Position numbers and translations under genes: made by a program
Shown: one piece after another, positions 15,316-21,756 of the stretch
Layout of the letters: the number at the start of each line of letters is the position of its first letter
Numbering within the stretch: position 1 is the first letter of the stretch
The notes under the pieces: generated by a model
Databases searched by the model: none
What the model saw: only the letters and a program-made list of their open reading frames with translations
Told to the model about the DNA's origin: nothing
Assembly: GCA_900751995.1 (NCBI GenBank)
Contig: CAADTP010000081.1
Coordinates: 1 to 26,920 of the forward strand
Direction of reading: 5' to 3'
Length of the DNA stretch: 26,920 nucleotides
Source: Lachnospiraceae bacterium
Lineage (GTDB): Bacteria; Bacillota; Clostridia; Lachnospirales; Lachnospiraceae

Positions 15316-15651
15316 ATGATACATCCGTCATATACAGAACTGATTCAGGCAATCAACAATAATGCAGAGGAAGATGATAACACAATGATGCTCAACAGCC
15401 GTTATTCTCTGGTGCTGGCAACCAGCAAGAGAGCAAGACAGCTGATCGCAGGAAGTGAGCCGCTTGTTGATGGTGCAGCAGGTAAGAAACCGCTTGCTAT
15501 CGCCATTGATGAATTATACAAGGGCAAAGTCAAAATCGTAGCAACATCTGAGGAAGAAGAGACACAGGAAGCTGCACCGGCTGTTTCTGAAGAAACTGCA
15601 GAGACTGCAGAGGCTGTAACAGAAGAAACAAACGAAGAAAATAATCAGTAA
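15316..15651 (+). CDS. rpoZ: DNA-directed RNA polymerase omega subunit
   Basis: 111 residues. The core IHPSYTELIQAI, SRYSLVLATSKRARQLI and KPLAIAIDELYKGKVKIV (about residues 2-77) is the omega fold that clasps the beta-prime subunit and assists polymerase assembly. The tail from about 78 to 111 is a low-complexity Glu/Thr/Ala stretch, longer than the minimal subunit but common in Lachnospiraceae. The ATG follows AAAGGAGAA. It is placed directly after gmk, as in many Firmicutes. Confidence 0.95.
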   Translation: MIHPSYTELIQAINNNAEEDDNTMMLNSRYSLVLATSKRARQLIAGSEPLVDGAAGKKPLAIAIDELYKGKVKIVATSEEEETQEAAPAVSEETAETAEAVTEETNEENNQ

Positions 15652-15657
15652 AGTATG

Positions 15658-15688
15658 ATAATCAGAAGGCAGTTTGTCTTCTGATTAT
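15658..15688 (+). other. Intergenic hairpin between rpoZ and rimO
   Basis: An 11-bp perfect stem (ATAATCAGAAG at 15658-15668 with 15678-15688) and a 9-base loop. No T run follows, so it is more likely an RNA-processing or stability element or a weak attenuator than a full terminator. Confidence 0.55.
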
Positions 15689-15707
15689 GTGTATCAGGAG
15701 ATTTATT

Positions 15708-17045
15708 ATGAAAATTTTATTTATATCACTGGGTTGTGACAAGAACCTTGCGGACTCAGAGGAGATGCTGGGTCTTCTTACGGGAAGCGGGCATGAGATC
15801 GTTGATTCAGAGGAAGAGGCAGAAGCGATTGTGATCAACACGTGCTGTTTCATTCATGATGCCAAGGAGGAGAGTGTCAACACGATCCTTGAAATGGCAG
15901 AATACAAGAAGACCGGTAAATGTAAGGCACTGGTCGTAACAGGCTGCATGGCACAGCGCTATAAAGAAGAAATCACACAGGAAATCCCGGAGGTGGATGC
16001 GGTTCTTGGAACAACCTCCTACGGGGATATTGTAAAGGCATTAAATGAAGTGCAGGCGGGTCATGTTTTTCAGGAATTCCGCGATATCAATGAACTTCCG
16101 GAGGATTCCGGCAGACGGGTACTGACGACAGGTGGTCATTTTGGATATCTCAAGATTGCAGAAGGCTGTGACAAGCATTGTACTTACTGTATCATCCCGT
16201 CTCTTCGAGGCAGCTTCAGAAGTGTTCCGGAGGAACGTCTTCTTGCGCAGGCAGAATATATGGCTTCTCAGGGAGTGAAGGAACTGATTCTTGTAGCACA
16301 GGAAACTACTGTTTATGGTACGGATCTCTACGGCAGGAAAACACTTCACATTCTGCTTAAGAAGCTCTGCCAGATCAGGGGAATCCGCTGGATACGTGTT
16401 CTCTACTGTTATCCGGAGGAGATTTATGATGAGTTGATCCAGGTCATGAAGGAAGAAAAGAAGATATGTAATTATCTTGATCTTCCGATCCAGCATGCAA
16501 GCGACCGGATTCTTAAGAGAATGGGACGCCGTACCACCAGAAAGCAGCTTACAGATATCATTACAAAGCTTCGCCGCGAAATTCCGGATATTGTGCTCCG
16601 TACTTCTCTGATCACAGGTTTCCCGGGTGAGACACAGGAGGATCATGAGGAACTGATGGAATTTGTGGACGAGATGGAATTTGACCGTCTTGGCGTATTT
16701 ACCTATTCTCCGGAAGAAGGAACACCGGCGGAGAGTATGGAAGGACAGGTTCCGGAGGAAGTCAAAGAAGAGCGCAGGGATGAGATCATGTCTCTTCAGC
16801 AGGAGATTTCCCTGGAGAAAGGCAGTGAGCGGATCGGACAGGAGCTTCTTGTTATGATCGAAGGCAAGGTGTCCGGCGAGAGTGCCTACATTGGAAGAAC
16901 TTATGCAGATGCACCGAAGGTAGACGGTTATCTCTTTGTTCAGACAGGAGAGCTTCTTGTAACTGGTGATTTTGCCCGCGTTCGGGTGACCGGTGCACTG
17001 GAATACGATTTGATAGGAGAGTTGGCTGATGAATACACCGAATAA
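15708..17045 (+). CDS. rimO: Ribosomal protein S12 methylthiotransferase RimO
   Basis: A radical-SAM enzyme that adds a methylthio group to an aspartate of ribosomal protein S12. 445 residues from the ATG at 15708 (TCAGGAG upstream). The N-terminal MTTase domain has the auxiliary cluster cysteines Cys10 (SLGC), Cys46 (INTC) and Cys80 (VTGC). The radical SAM cluster is Cys154, Cys158 and Cys161 in GCDKHCTYCIIPSLRG. The C-terminal TRAM domain covers about 375-440. CIIPSLRG and GHEIVDSEEEAEAIVINTC favour RimO over the tRNA enzyme MiaB. It overlaps pgsA by 17 bases. Confidence 0.95.
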   Translation: MKILFISLGCDKNLADSEEMLGLLTGSGHEIVDSEEEAEAIVINTCCFIHDAKEESVNTILEMAEYKKTGKCKALVVTGCMAQRYKEEITQEIPEVDAVLGTTSYGDIVKALNEVQAGHVFQEFRDINELPEDSGRRVLTTGGHFGYLKIAEGCDKHCTYCIIPSLRGSFRSVPEERLLAQAEYMASQGVKELILVAQETTVYGTDLYGRKTLHILLKKLCQIRGIRWIRVLYCYPEEIYDELIQVMKEEKKICNYLDLPIQHASDRILKRMGRRTTRKQLTDIITKLRREIPDIVLRTSLITGFPGETQEDHEELMEFVDEMEFDRLGVFTYSPEEGTPAESMEGQVPEEVKEERRDEIMSLQQEISLEKGSERIGQELLVMIEGKVSGESAYIGRTYADAPKVDGYLFVQTGELLVTGDFARVRVTGALEYDLIGELADEYTE

Positions 17046-17571
17046 ACTGACAGTGGCAAGAATGATCATGGTGCCGTTTCTTGTAGTGTTTCTTTTGACA
17101 GGATGGGGTGGAGAGGCAAATCGTTATATCTCTCTTATCCTTTTTGTGGCAGCAAGTATTACGGACTGGTTTGACGGATATCTGGCTCGCAAAAATCATT
17201 TAGTGACGAATTTTGGTAAATTTATGGATCCTCTTGCAGACAAGCTTCTGGTCTGCTCTGCAATGATCTGTATGATCGAGCTTGGCAGACTTCCGGCCTG
17301 GTTTGTGATCATCATTATCGGAAGAGAATTTATTATCAGTGGATTTCGTCTGATCGCTGCAGAGAACGGGATTGTTATTGCGGCGAACTACTGGGGCAAG
17401 TTCAAGACCGTATCACAGATGATCATGATCATTCTGTTGATCCTGCACTTTGATCTTTCTGTGTTTGTGATCCTGGAGCAGATTTTTATCTGGCTCTCTC
17501 TTGCACTTACCGTTATTTCACTTATGACCTACATCTGGCAGAACCGCAGCGTTCTGTCCATGCAGGAATAA
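17029..17571 (+). CDS. pgsA: CDP-diacylglycerol--glycerol-3-phosphate 3-phosphatidyltransferase
   Basis: Makes phosphatidylglycerol phosphate, the committed step to phosphatidylglycerol and cardiolipin; an integral membrane enzyme. 180 residues with about five to six hydrophobic segments. The CDP-alcohol phosphotransferase motif is complete: DWFDGYLARKNHLVTNFGKF followed by MDPLADK, with all the conserved Asp, Gly and Arg residues. The N-terminus NTPNKLTVARMIMVPF is characteristic of PgsA. The start overlaps the 3' end of rimO, and cinA follows 27 bases after the stop. The rimO-pgsA-cinA order is common in clostridia. Confidence 0.95.
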   Translation: MNTPNKLTVARMIMVPFLVVFLLTGWGGEANRYISLILFVAASITDWFDGYLARKNHLVTNFGKFMDPLADKLLVCSAMICMIELGRLPAWFVIIIIGREFIISGFRLIAAENGIVIAANYWGKFKTVSQMIMIILLILHFDLSVFVILEQIFIWLSLALTVISLMTYIWQNRSVLSMQE

Positions 17572-17598
17572 CCTGCAGCAAAACAGGAGGTGTATCAA

Positions 17599-18870
17599 AT
17601 GATAACAGAGCTGATTTCTGTGGGAACAGAAATACTTCTTGGAAACATTGTAAATACCAACAGTGCATATCTTTCCGAAAAATGTGCACAGCTTGGGCTG
17701 TCTGTCTATTATCAGACAGTAGTGGGCGACAATGAGGCACGTATGCGGGAAACCATTCAGACAGCACTGGACCGTTCGGATGTCGTAATTCTGACAGGAG
17801 GTCTCGGACCGACAGAGGATGATCTGACGAAGGAAGTCACGGCTGATGTGATGGGAATGAAGCTTGTGGAGGATCTTCACAGCAAAGAGCTGATGGAGGA
17901 ATATCTTAAGAAGTATAAGAAGAATAATCCACAGAGAAAGATCACGGCAAACAATTATAAGCAGGCGATGGTTCCAAAGGGGGCAATCGTTCTGGATAAT
18001 CATAATGGTACAGCACCGGGACTGATCCTTGAGAAAAAGGGTAAAACAGCAATTCTTCTTCCCGGACCTCCAGGTGAGATGAAACCGATGTTTGAAGAGT
18101 CTGTTTTCCCGTATCTGCGTGAGAAACAGCCGGAGATTATTTATTCTCAGATGGTGAAGATCTGCTCGATCGGTGAAAGCCAGGTTGCAGAGGAAATTCA
18201 GGACCTGATCGAGAAACAGACAAATCCGACGATCGCACCATATGCCAAGACAGGTGAAGTACATCTTCGTATTACCGCCAAGGGTAAGAATGAGAAGGAA
18301 TGTCAGAAACTTATTAAACCTGTTGTCAAAGAACTGAAGGCAAGATTCGGAAGAAACGTTTTTGCAACGGAAGAATCCAAAACTCTGGAGGAAGCTGTGG
18401 TAGATATGCTGAAAGAACAGGAAATGACACTTTCTCTGGCAGAGTCCTGTACAGGTGGTGCGATTGCCGCAAGGATCGTTAATGTATCAGGAGCTTCTGA
18501 GGTATTCCTTCAGGGCATGGTCACTTACAGTAACAAAGCCAAGAGAAGATGCCTTGATGTCAGCAAGTCCACGCTTAAGAAGCATGGAGCTGTGTCCGAG
18601 GAATGTGCGGCAGAAATGGCAAAGGGCGGACGTAAGGCGGCAGAGACGGATATCTGCCTTTCCGTTACAGGAATCGCAGGACCGGGCGGCGGAACAAAAG
18701 AAAAACCTGTCGGAACCGTCTTTATGGGCTGCTCCTATAAGGGCTGTACCAAGGTGAGAGAGTTCCATTTCCAGGGAAACCGTGCGAGAGTGAGAGAACA
18801 GACCGTCGCACACGGACTGGCATTTTTACGCGACTGTATGATGGAACGCGCGGATAAGAAAAATAAATAA
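17599..18870 (+). CDS. cinA: CinA family protein (competence/damage-inducible protein A)
   Basis: 423 residues from the ATG at 17599, which has AGGAGG 8 bases upstream; an in-frame GTG at 17590 overlaps that site and is rejected. Residues 1 to about 170 are the MoaB/MogA-like domain (ISVGTEILLGNIVNTNSAYL, TGGLGPTEDDLT, LPGPPGEM). About 255-415 form the CinA C-terminal domain (SLAESCTGGAIAARI, FLQGMVTYSN, SVTGIAGPGGG), which in other bacteria deamidates nicotinamide mononucleotide. The N-terminal domain is linked to ADP-ribose pyrophosphatase activity in some family members. In many Firmicutes recA follows cinA; here an AT-rich insertion follows instead, and recA is not in the window. Confidence 0.94.
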   Translation: MITELISVGTEILLGNIVNTNSAYLSEKCAQLGLSVYYQTVVGDNEARMRETIQTALDRSDVVILTGGLGPTEDDLTKEVTADVMGMKLVEDLHSKELMEEYLKKYKKNNPQRKITANNYKQAMVPKGAIVLDNHNGTAPGLILEKKGKTAILLPGPPGEMKPMFEESVFPYLREKQPEIIYSQMVKICSIGESQVAEEIQDLIEKQTNPTIAPYAKTGEVHLRITAKGKNEKECQKLIKPVVKELKARFGRNVFATEESKTLEEAVVDMLKEQEMTLSLAESCTGGAIAARIVNVSGASEVFLQGMVTYSNKAKRRCLDVSKSTLKKHGAVSEECAAEMAKGGRKAAETDICLSVTGIAGPGGGTKEKPVGTVFMGCSYKGCTKVREFHFQGNRARVREQTVAHGLAFLRDCMMERADKKNK

Positions 18871-18887
18871 AGCCTATATGACAAGAT

Positions 18888-18919
18888 AAAGTCCATGACA
18901 AAAGTTATGGGCTTTTTTT
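18888..18919 (+). terminator. Terminator of the cinA transcription unit
   Basis: A 12-bp stem with two G-U pairs (18888-18899 with 18904-18915), a 4-base A loop and a seven-T run (18913-18919). It closes the housekeeping cluster. Confidence 0.85.
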
Positions 18920-19061
18920 AAGAATGCGACATTGCAATTACGGTGTCAAAATACAGAGACAAGATACCAGAATACATATATGAGAAGCTGCTTACGATGC
19001 GAGTAGAGCCGTATTGATGTGTATATCGCAGAGAGTACGGGCATAATAATTGAGTAAATAA

Positions 19062-19147
19062 TTGATTCAAAACTGGGCTTATGATACAATATAATCAAGA
19101 AATAAGGATATTTGTATGAACCCAGTTATTGATATAGAATGACTGGG
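19062..19147 (+). promoter_or_regulatory. Promoter and ACTGGG inverted repeats of the GNAT module
   Basis: TTGATT (19062-19067), 17 bases, TACAAT (19085-19090). The hexamer ACTGGG occurs inside the spacer (19072-19077) and again at 19142-19147, with its complement CCCAGT at 19121-19126. Two half-sites form an inverted repeat in the leader and one sits in the promoter, an arrangement compatible with autorepression. A tiny frame (ATG 19116, 8 codons, AAGGA upstream) spans the CCCAGT site. The rest of 18920-19205 shows no gene that I can support. Confidence 0.5.
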
Positions 19148-19205
19148 GTGTTATATTCTTATGAATAATAATATAAATTCTAAAGAACAGAAGGAGGTTG
19201 ATTAT

Positions 19206-19391
19206 ATGGCATTAGCACAGAAACGAAATCCAGGTTGCATTATTACTTATGACAAAGAAAAAACATTTTTTAAAAAAGTAAATGAAAATCGACCAACTGA
19301 GGCATTTTGGAATGAGTGTGAACAGTTGCGCAAAAATTTGAATACAGAATCAATTAATGCACTGAATGAGCTGATGGACAAGGAAGATTAA
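19206..19391 (+). CDS. Small protein, possible antitoxin partner of the GNAT protein
   Basis: 61 residues from the ATG at 19206, chosen because GAAGGAGG lies directly upstream. An in-frame ATG at 19161 would add 15 residues but has no ribosome site. Sequence features: a basic N-terminus (MALAQKRNPGC) and a charged C-terminal helix (TEAFWNECEQLRKNLNTESI). No ribbon-helix-helix pattern of the usual GNAT-toxin antitoxins (DUF1778) is obvious. The stop shares one base with the start of the GNAT gene (TAATG), implying coupled translation as in toxin-antitoxin pairs. I do not recognise the family. The antitoxin role is inferred only from size, order and coupling. Confidence 0.6.
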   Translation: MALAQKRNPGCIITYDKEKTFFKKVNENRPTEAFWNECEQLRKNLNTESINALNELMDKED

Positions 19392-19993
19392 TGGATAATC
19401 AAGAACTAAACTTTATCGAACTGAATCAATCAAAAGTCACAGATGAAGTGATACAGCAGTTTGATTGTGGAAACGAGGACATGACAGAATATCTGCATAA
19501 ATATGCGAAAAATGATTCAATAGAGGGTAAAGGTGTTACATACGTTCTGGTGGCAGAAGACAGAAAGCGTATTTATGCTTATGCAACTATTAAAGCGTAT
19601 AGTTTATACTATTATGATGATGCAGAGAAGTATCACACAAAAGAAATGAATGATGAAGGAAAACTTTTATTGGCTATTCCAGCAGTCGAGATAAAGATGT
19701 TTGCAATCAGTAGAAAACTGAAAGGTCAGGTAGCATATTTACTTGATCCGGTAAAACAACAACATTATTCAAGCATTTTTTTCAAATGGTTTCTTGAGCA
19801 TTTATATTATATGTCAATGAATACTATCGGATTTCAGATGGTATTTCTTAGAGCAAATGATGAGGGAGAAAGACTCTATAGAAATAATAGATTTATAGAG
19901 TGTGATGAATATTTGAGTACATATGATGCGAAAGCAGAAGTATGTACTTCTTTAGCAATAACCTTGTCAGAGATTGAAGATGTTATTTTTTAA
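19391..19993 (+). CDS. GNAT family N-acetyltransferase, toxin-like
   Basis: 200 residues. The opening IQQFDCGNEDMTEYLHKYAK resembles the F(D/N)CG...L(N/T)xFL start of GNAT toxins of the TacT/AtaT type, which acetylate charged aminoacyl-tRNAs, and of plain GNATs near them. The central VEIKMFAISRKLKGQ corresponds to motif A, but the acetyl-CoA loop is degenerate: after the KG there is no second glycine. The C-terminal part (FLRANDEGERLYRNNRFIE) is the usual motif B ending. It may be an active toxin, a housekeeping acetyltransferase or a decaying enzyme. It is AT-rich compared with the cinA cluster, consistent with transfer. A terminator follows directly. Confidence 0.7.
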   Translation: MDNQELNFIELNQSKVTDEVIQQFDCGNEDMTEYLHKYAKNDSIEGKGVTYVLVAEDRKRIYAYATIKAYSLYYYDDAEKYHTKEMNDEGKLLLAIPAVEIKMFAISRKLKGQVAYLLDPVKQQHYSSIFFKWFLEHLYYMSMNTIGFQMVFLRANDEGERLYRNNRFIECDEYLSTYDAKAEVCTSLAITLSEIEDVIF

Positions 19994-20037
19994 TAGGCAT
20001 ATCAGGGAGGTACAATCCTTGGCATGCCTATTTTTTT
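19992..20037 (+). terminator. Terminator of the GNAT module
   Basis: AATAGGCAT (19992-20000) pairs with 20024-20032, with extra pairing possible inside, and runs into seven Ts (20031-20037). It overlaps the GNAT stop codon. Confidence 0.8.
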
Positions 20038-20109
20038 ACGTTTTGTTGGGGATTAAATGTCGAACTTTGTCGAAGGAAGTTTCTTGTGTTGCTAATATTA
20101 CAAGCATAA

Positions 20110-20277
20110 ACTGAAAGAAATATCAAAGATATTGAGAAAGTGATTAATTGTATAGGAATGTTGGACTCTGATGCTTATCAATAACAGCACTTGAGGTATG
20201 TTCTTAAAAGTAGTAAATCAAATAAATCACTGGAAAAACTTATTCAAAAAATATATATAGACACACAAAAAAAGTAA
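20110..20277 (+). pseudogene. Decayed gene fragment with in-frame stop
   Basis: One frame reads ERNIKDIEKVINCIGMLDSD, then AYQ, a TAA at 20182, and continues QHLRYVLKSSKSNKSLEKL to a stop at 20275. There is no start codon or ribosome site. The composition looks like real protein on both sides of the stop, so this is probably the end of a degraded gene; the family is not recognised. It is the only coding-like signal in 20038-20360, which is otherwise AT-rich and without structure that I can name. Confidence 0.4.
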
Positions 20278-20363
20278 GGTCATAGGAATCCAGCGAAAGA
20301 AGTGCCAATATTTTAGTTGAGTCTGCGATGTCCATGGTTCAATAATATTGTCTGGGATTTAAG

Positions 20364-20404
20364 AACGGGAGGATGTGACTCGGAATGAGCCACACCCTCC
20401 CGTT
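20364..20404 (-). terminator. Hairpin after the minus-strand small-protein pair
   Basis: 18-base arms (20364-20381 with 20387-20404) with two mismatches, directly after the stop of the 93-aa gene on the minus strand. The T tract is short on both sides. Confidence 0.6.
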
Positions 20405-20686
20405 TTACCGGATCATACGCATAAGCCGGACGATCTGATCGAGTTTTGCAGCTTCGCTGGGGGATTTTCCGGTTTTAAGAACACTCAGTATTGTTGAAAT
20501 TTCATCAGGAGAAAAATTAAGTCCATTCTGCCTGCCCTGTGCAGCTGCACTCATCAGAAAAGGAAGCATATCTGAGGGAGATCTGCCTCCGCTTTGTCCC
20601 GCGAGATTCTGAAGAAGAGCAAGTTTTGACGGGTCAATGTTATTGAGCCTGGGATCATTCTGCCAGTTCTGTTCCAGAGGTATCAC
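20405..20686 (-). CDS. Hypothetical small protein (93 aa), second of an overlapping pair
   Basis: The start given is a GTG, beginning VIPLEQNWQNDPRLNNIDPS (first residue read as Met). It overlaps the upstream gene by 32 bases, and the likely ribosome site (GAAGAAGG) touches the start, so the exact start is uncertain. The body is helical, with SPSDMLPFLMSAAAQGRQNG and the ending TILSVLKTGKSPSEAAKLDQ plus a short basic tail. No membrane segment, signal peptide or catalytic motif is seen. Tight overlap with its neighbour suggests the two products act together. Function unknown; a spore-related role is suggested only by the promoter. Confidence 0.7.
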   Translation of the reverse strand: MIPLEQNWQNDPRLNNIDPSKLALLQNLAGQSGGRSPSDMLPFLMSAAAQGRQNGLNFSPDEISTILSVLKTGKSPSEAAKLDQIVRLMRMIR

Positions 20687-21026
20687 CTTCTTCCATACCG
20701 GAGCTGTTCATCACCTGTATTAATTGTATCATCACGAGAAAATTGCTGATCTGATCGATCTGTTCCCGGCTTCTGCCATAGCTGAATTTACGGATATCAT
20801 CCAAAAGATCCGAAGGAGAAGCAGAAGGAGAGGCGCAGATCTGCATCTCTGGCGGTCTGCCCTGAAACAGAGCCATGGTGTTTGAAAGCTCTCTTGCTTT
20901 TGTAAATACAGAGAGAACCTGCTGACTTCTGGGCGGGAGATATGGAATAAAGGCCTTCAGCATCTGTGACTGGTCATCAGAAACCAGCTGGTCAAATCTG
21001 GTCTGGGAGATCATTTCTTCTTCCAT
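20655..21026 (-). CDS. Hypothetical small protein (123 aa), first of an overlapping pair
   Basis: The ATG follows AAAAAGGAG with good spacing on the minus strand. The sequence is helical with Gln/Ser-rich stretches (TRFDQLVSDDQSQMLKAFIP, PPRSQQVLSVFTKARELSNT, REQIDQISNFLVMIQLIQVM) and no cysteines apart from one. The PPEMQICASPSASPSDLLDD linker shares the SPSD(L/M)L pattern with the 93-aa partner (SPSDMLPFL), hinting that the two are distant relatives or bind the same surface. There is no signal peptide. Family not recognised. Confidence 0.7.
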   Translation of the reverse strand: MEEEMISQTRFDQLVSDDQSQMLKAFIPYLPPRSQQVLSVFTKARELSNTMALFQGRPPEMQICASPSASPSDLLDDIRKFSYGRSREQIDQISNFLVMIQLIQVMNSSGMEEGDTSGTELAE

Positions 21027-21069
21027 AAAATAAGGCTCCTTTTTTATATGAAGATATGCTTTTTGTTTT

Positions 21070-21078
21070 TAGATTATG
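21070..21078 (-). promoter_or_regulatory. Sporulation-type -10 (CATAATCTA) of the small-protein pair
   Basis: On the minus strand CATAATCTA matches the mother-cell SigK -10 pattern CATAnnnTA exactly. It lies 44 bases upstream of the ATG. The -35 position does not show the expected AC, so the assignment is tentative. Confidence 0.35.
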
Positions 21079-21106
21079 ACAGAGAGGCATGGCCTGACAT
21101 AAGATA
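21079..21106 (+). promoter_or_regulatory. SigK/SigE-like promoter of the 47-aa gene
   Basis: ACA (21079-21081), 16 bases, CATAAGATA (21098-21106), matching the SigK-type pattern AC-N16-CATAnnnTA. It is back to back with the minus-strand element at 21070-21078. Confidence 0.5.
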
Positions 21107-21137
21107 AATGGTAGGAAAAACAGGAGAGAGGATCCGT

Positions 21138-21281
21138 ATGGACGACAAAAAAGAAAAAATGGTACTGGATGGAAATGCTTTTTATGAACTGGACATGGAA
21201 TGTCTGAAAAATAAACAGAAAAAACTGCAGAGAGAAAAAGAGCGAAATGCAGAAAAAGACAGGCAAAGGCAGAGGAAATGA
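21138..21281 (+). CDS. Small highly charged protein (47 aa)
   Basis: Starts MDDKKEKMVLDGNAFYELDM and ends in a Lys/Arg/Glu/Gln-rich helix (KLQREKERNAEKDRQRQRK). Support for a real gene: AGGA ribosome site 7-10 bases upstream, a promoter-like element at 21079-21106, and a strong terminator whose stem starts just before the stop codon. The tail is strongly basic, so it may bind nucleic acid or an acidic partner. Short Lys/Glu-rich proteins occur among small spore and coat proteins, but no family is recognised. Confidence 0.65.
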   Translation: MDDKKEKMVLDGNAFYELDMECLKNKQKKLQREKERNAEKDRQRQRK

Positions 21282-21296
21282 TCCTCTGCTTTTTTT
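21269..21296 (+). terminator. Terminator overlapping the stop of the 47-aa gene
   Basis: GCAGAGGA (21269-21276), a 5-base loop, TCCTCTGC (21282-21289), then seven Ts. The stop codon TGA (21279-21281) lies in the loop. Confidence 0.85.
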
Positions 21297-21323
21297 GCCT
21301 GGTATGCCCTTACAGGAACAGAA

Positions 21324-21656
21324 TCAGCATCCACAGTTGTTGCCGCATCCGCAACTGCATCCACAACCGTAGCCATTGTTGTTGCCACATCCGCCGCAGA
21401 GAAGAAGCAGAACGAGGATGATCCAGCAGTTATCACCATTTCCGCATCCACCGTAGCTATTGCCATATCCGTTATTTCCGCAGCAGCACATAAGAATGAT
21501 GATCCAGAGAATGCAGCTGCAGGAGGAACCGCCGCCAAAAAGACTGGTTCCGCAGCCACAGCTGTTGCTGCATCCACAGTCGCTGCCGCATCCGCACCCG
21601 TTATTACATCCACAATCGTTGTTGCATCCACAGTTTGTAGCAGCTAAATCACTCAT
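21324..21656 (-). CDS. Cysteine- and glycine-rich CGC-repeat protein (HCB protein 13-like)
   Basis: 110 residues, with GGAGGATTTTATAATG at the start. Both ends consist of repeated CGC units (NCGCNNDCGCNNGCGCG at about 9-25; GYGCGCSCGCGNNCGC at the very end), separated by two short hydrophobic stretches (ILWIIILMCCC and WIILVLLLLCGGC). Such proteins are annotated in Clostridia as chorion class high-cysteine HCB protein 13, by resemblance to insect eggshell proteins. Role unknown; dense cysteines suggest a cross-linked or metal-binding surface layer, perhaps of the spore. There is no cleavable signal. It is monocistronic with a sporulation-like -10 upstream. Reading the opposite strand or other frames gives long Ala-rich frames that are by-products of the repeat. 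Confidence 0.75.
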   Translation of the reverse strand: MSDLAATNCGCNNDCGCNNGCGCGSDCGCSNSCGCGTSLFGGGSSCSCILWIIILMCCCGNNGYGNSYGGCGNGDNCWIILVLLLLCGGCGNNNGYGCGCSCGCGNNCGC

Positions 21657-21687
21657 TATAAAATCCTCCGGCTTTTTGTCTACAGTT

Positions 21688-21716
21688 CATTTTATGTGAG
21701 AAGGATGTCCGGCGTG
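21688..21716 (-). promoter_or_regulatory. SigK/SigE-like promoter of the CGC-repeat gene
   Basis: On the minus strand CACG (21713-21716), 16 bases, CATAAAATG (21688-21696). It matches AC-N16-CATAnnnT with the last base off consensus, and predicts a leader of about 25 bases. Confidence 0.4.
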
Positions 21717-21727
21717 ATAAAATCCGG

Positions 21728-21756
21728 TTGCAAAAGAAACGTTCATAGGATATAAT
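21728..21756 (+). promoter_or_regulatory. Sigma-A promoter of the PHP phosphatase
   Basis: TTGCAA (21728-21733), 17 bases, TATAAT (21751-21756). It predicts a start near 21763, inside the adjoining palindrome. Confidence 0.8.

Noticed and set aside
16041..17069. Open frame of 342 codons on the minus strand
   Set aside because: It is the reverse complement of rimO, with no start context or recognisable protein.
19161..19205. Longer start for the small partner of the GNAT protein
   Set aside because: No ribosome site precedes 19161, whereas GAAGGAGG directly precedes the ATG at 19206.
21182..21631. Ala/Val-rich 149-codon frame on the minus strand overlapping the CGC-repeat gene
   Set aside because: The periodic Ala/Thr/Val composition is what the CGC codon repeat gives in a shifted frame. 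The CGC frame has the ribosome site and the family resemblance.
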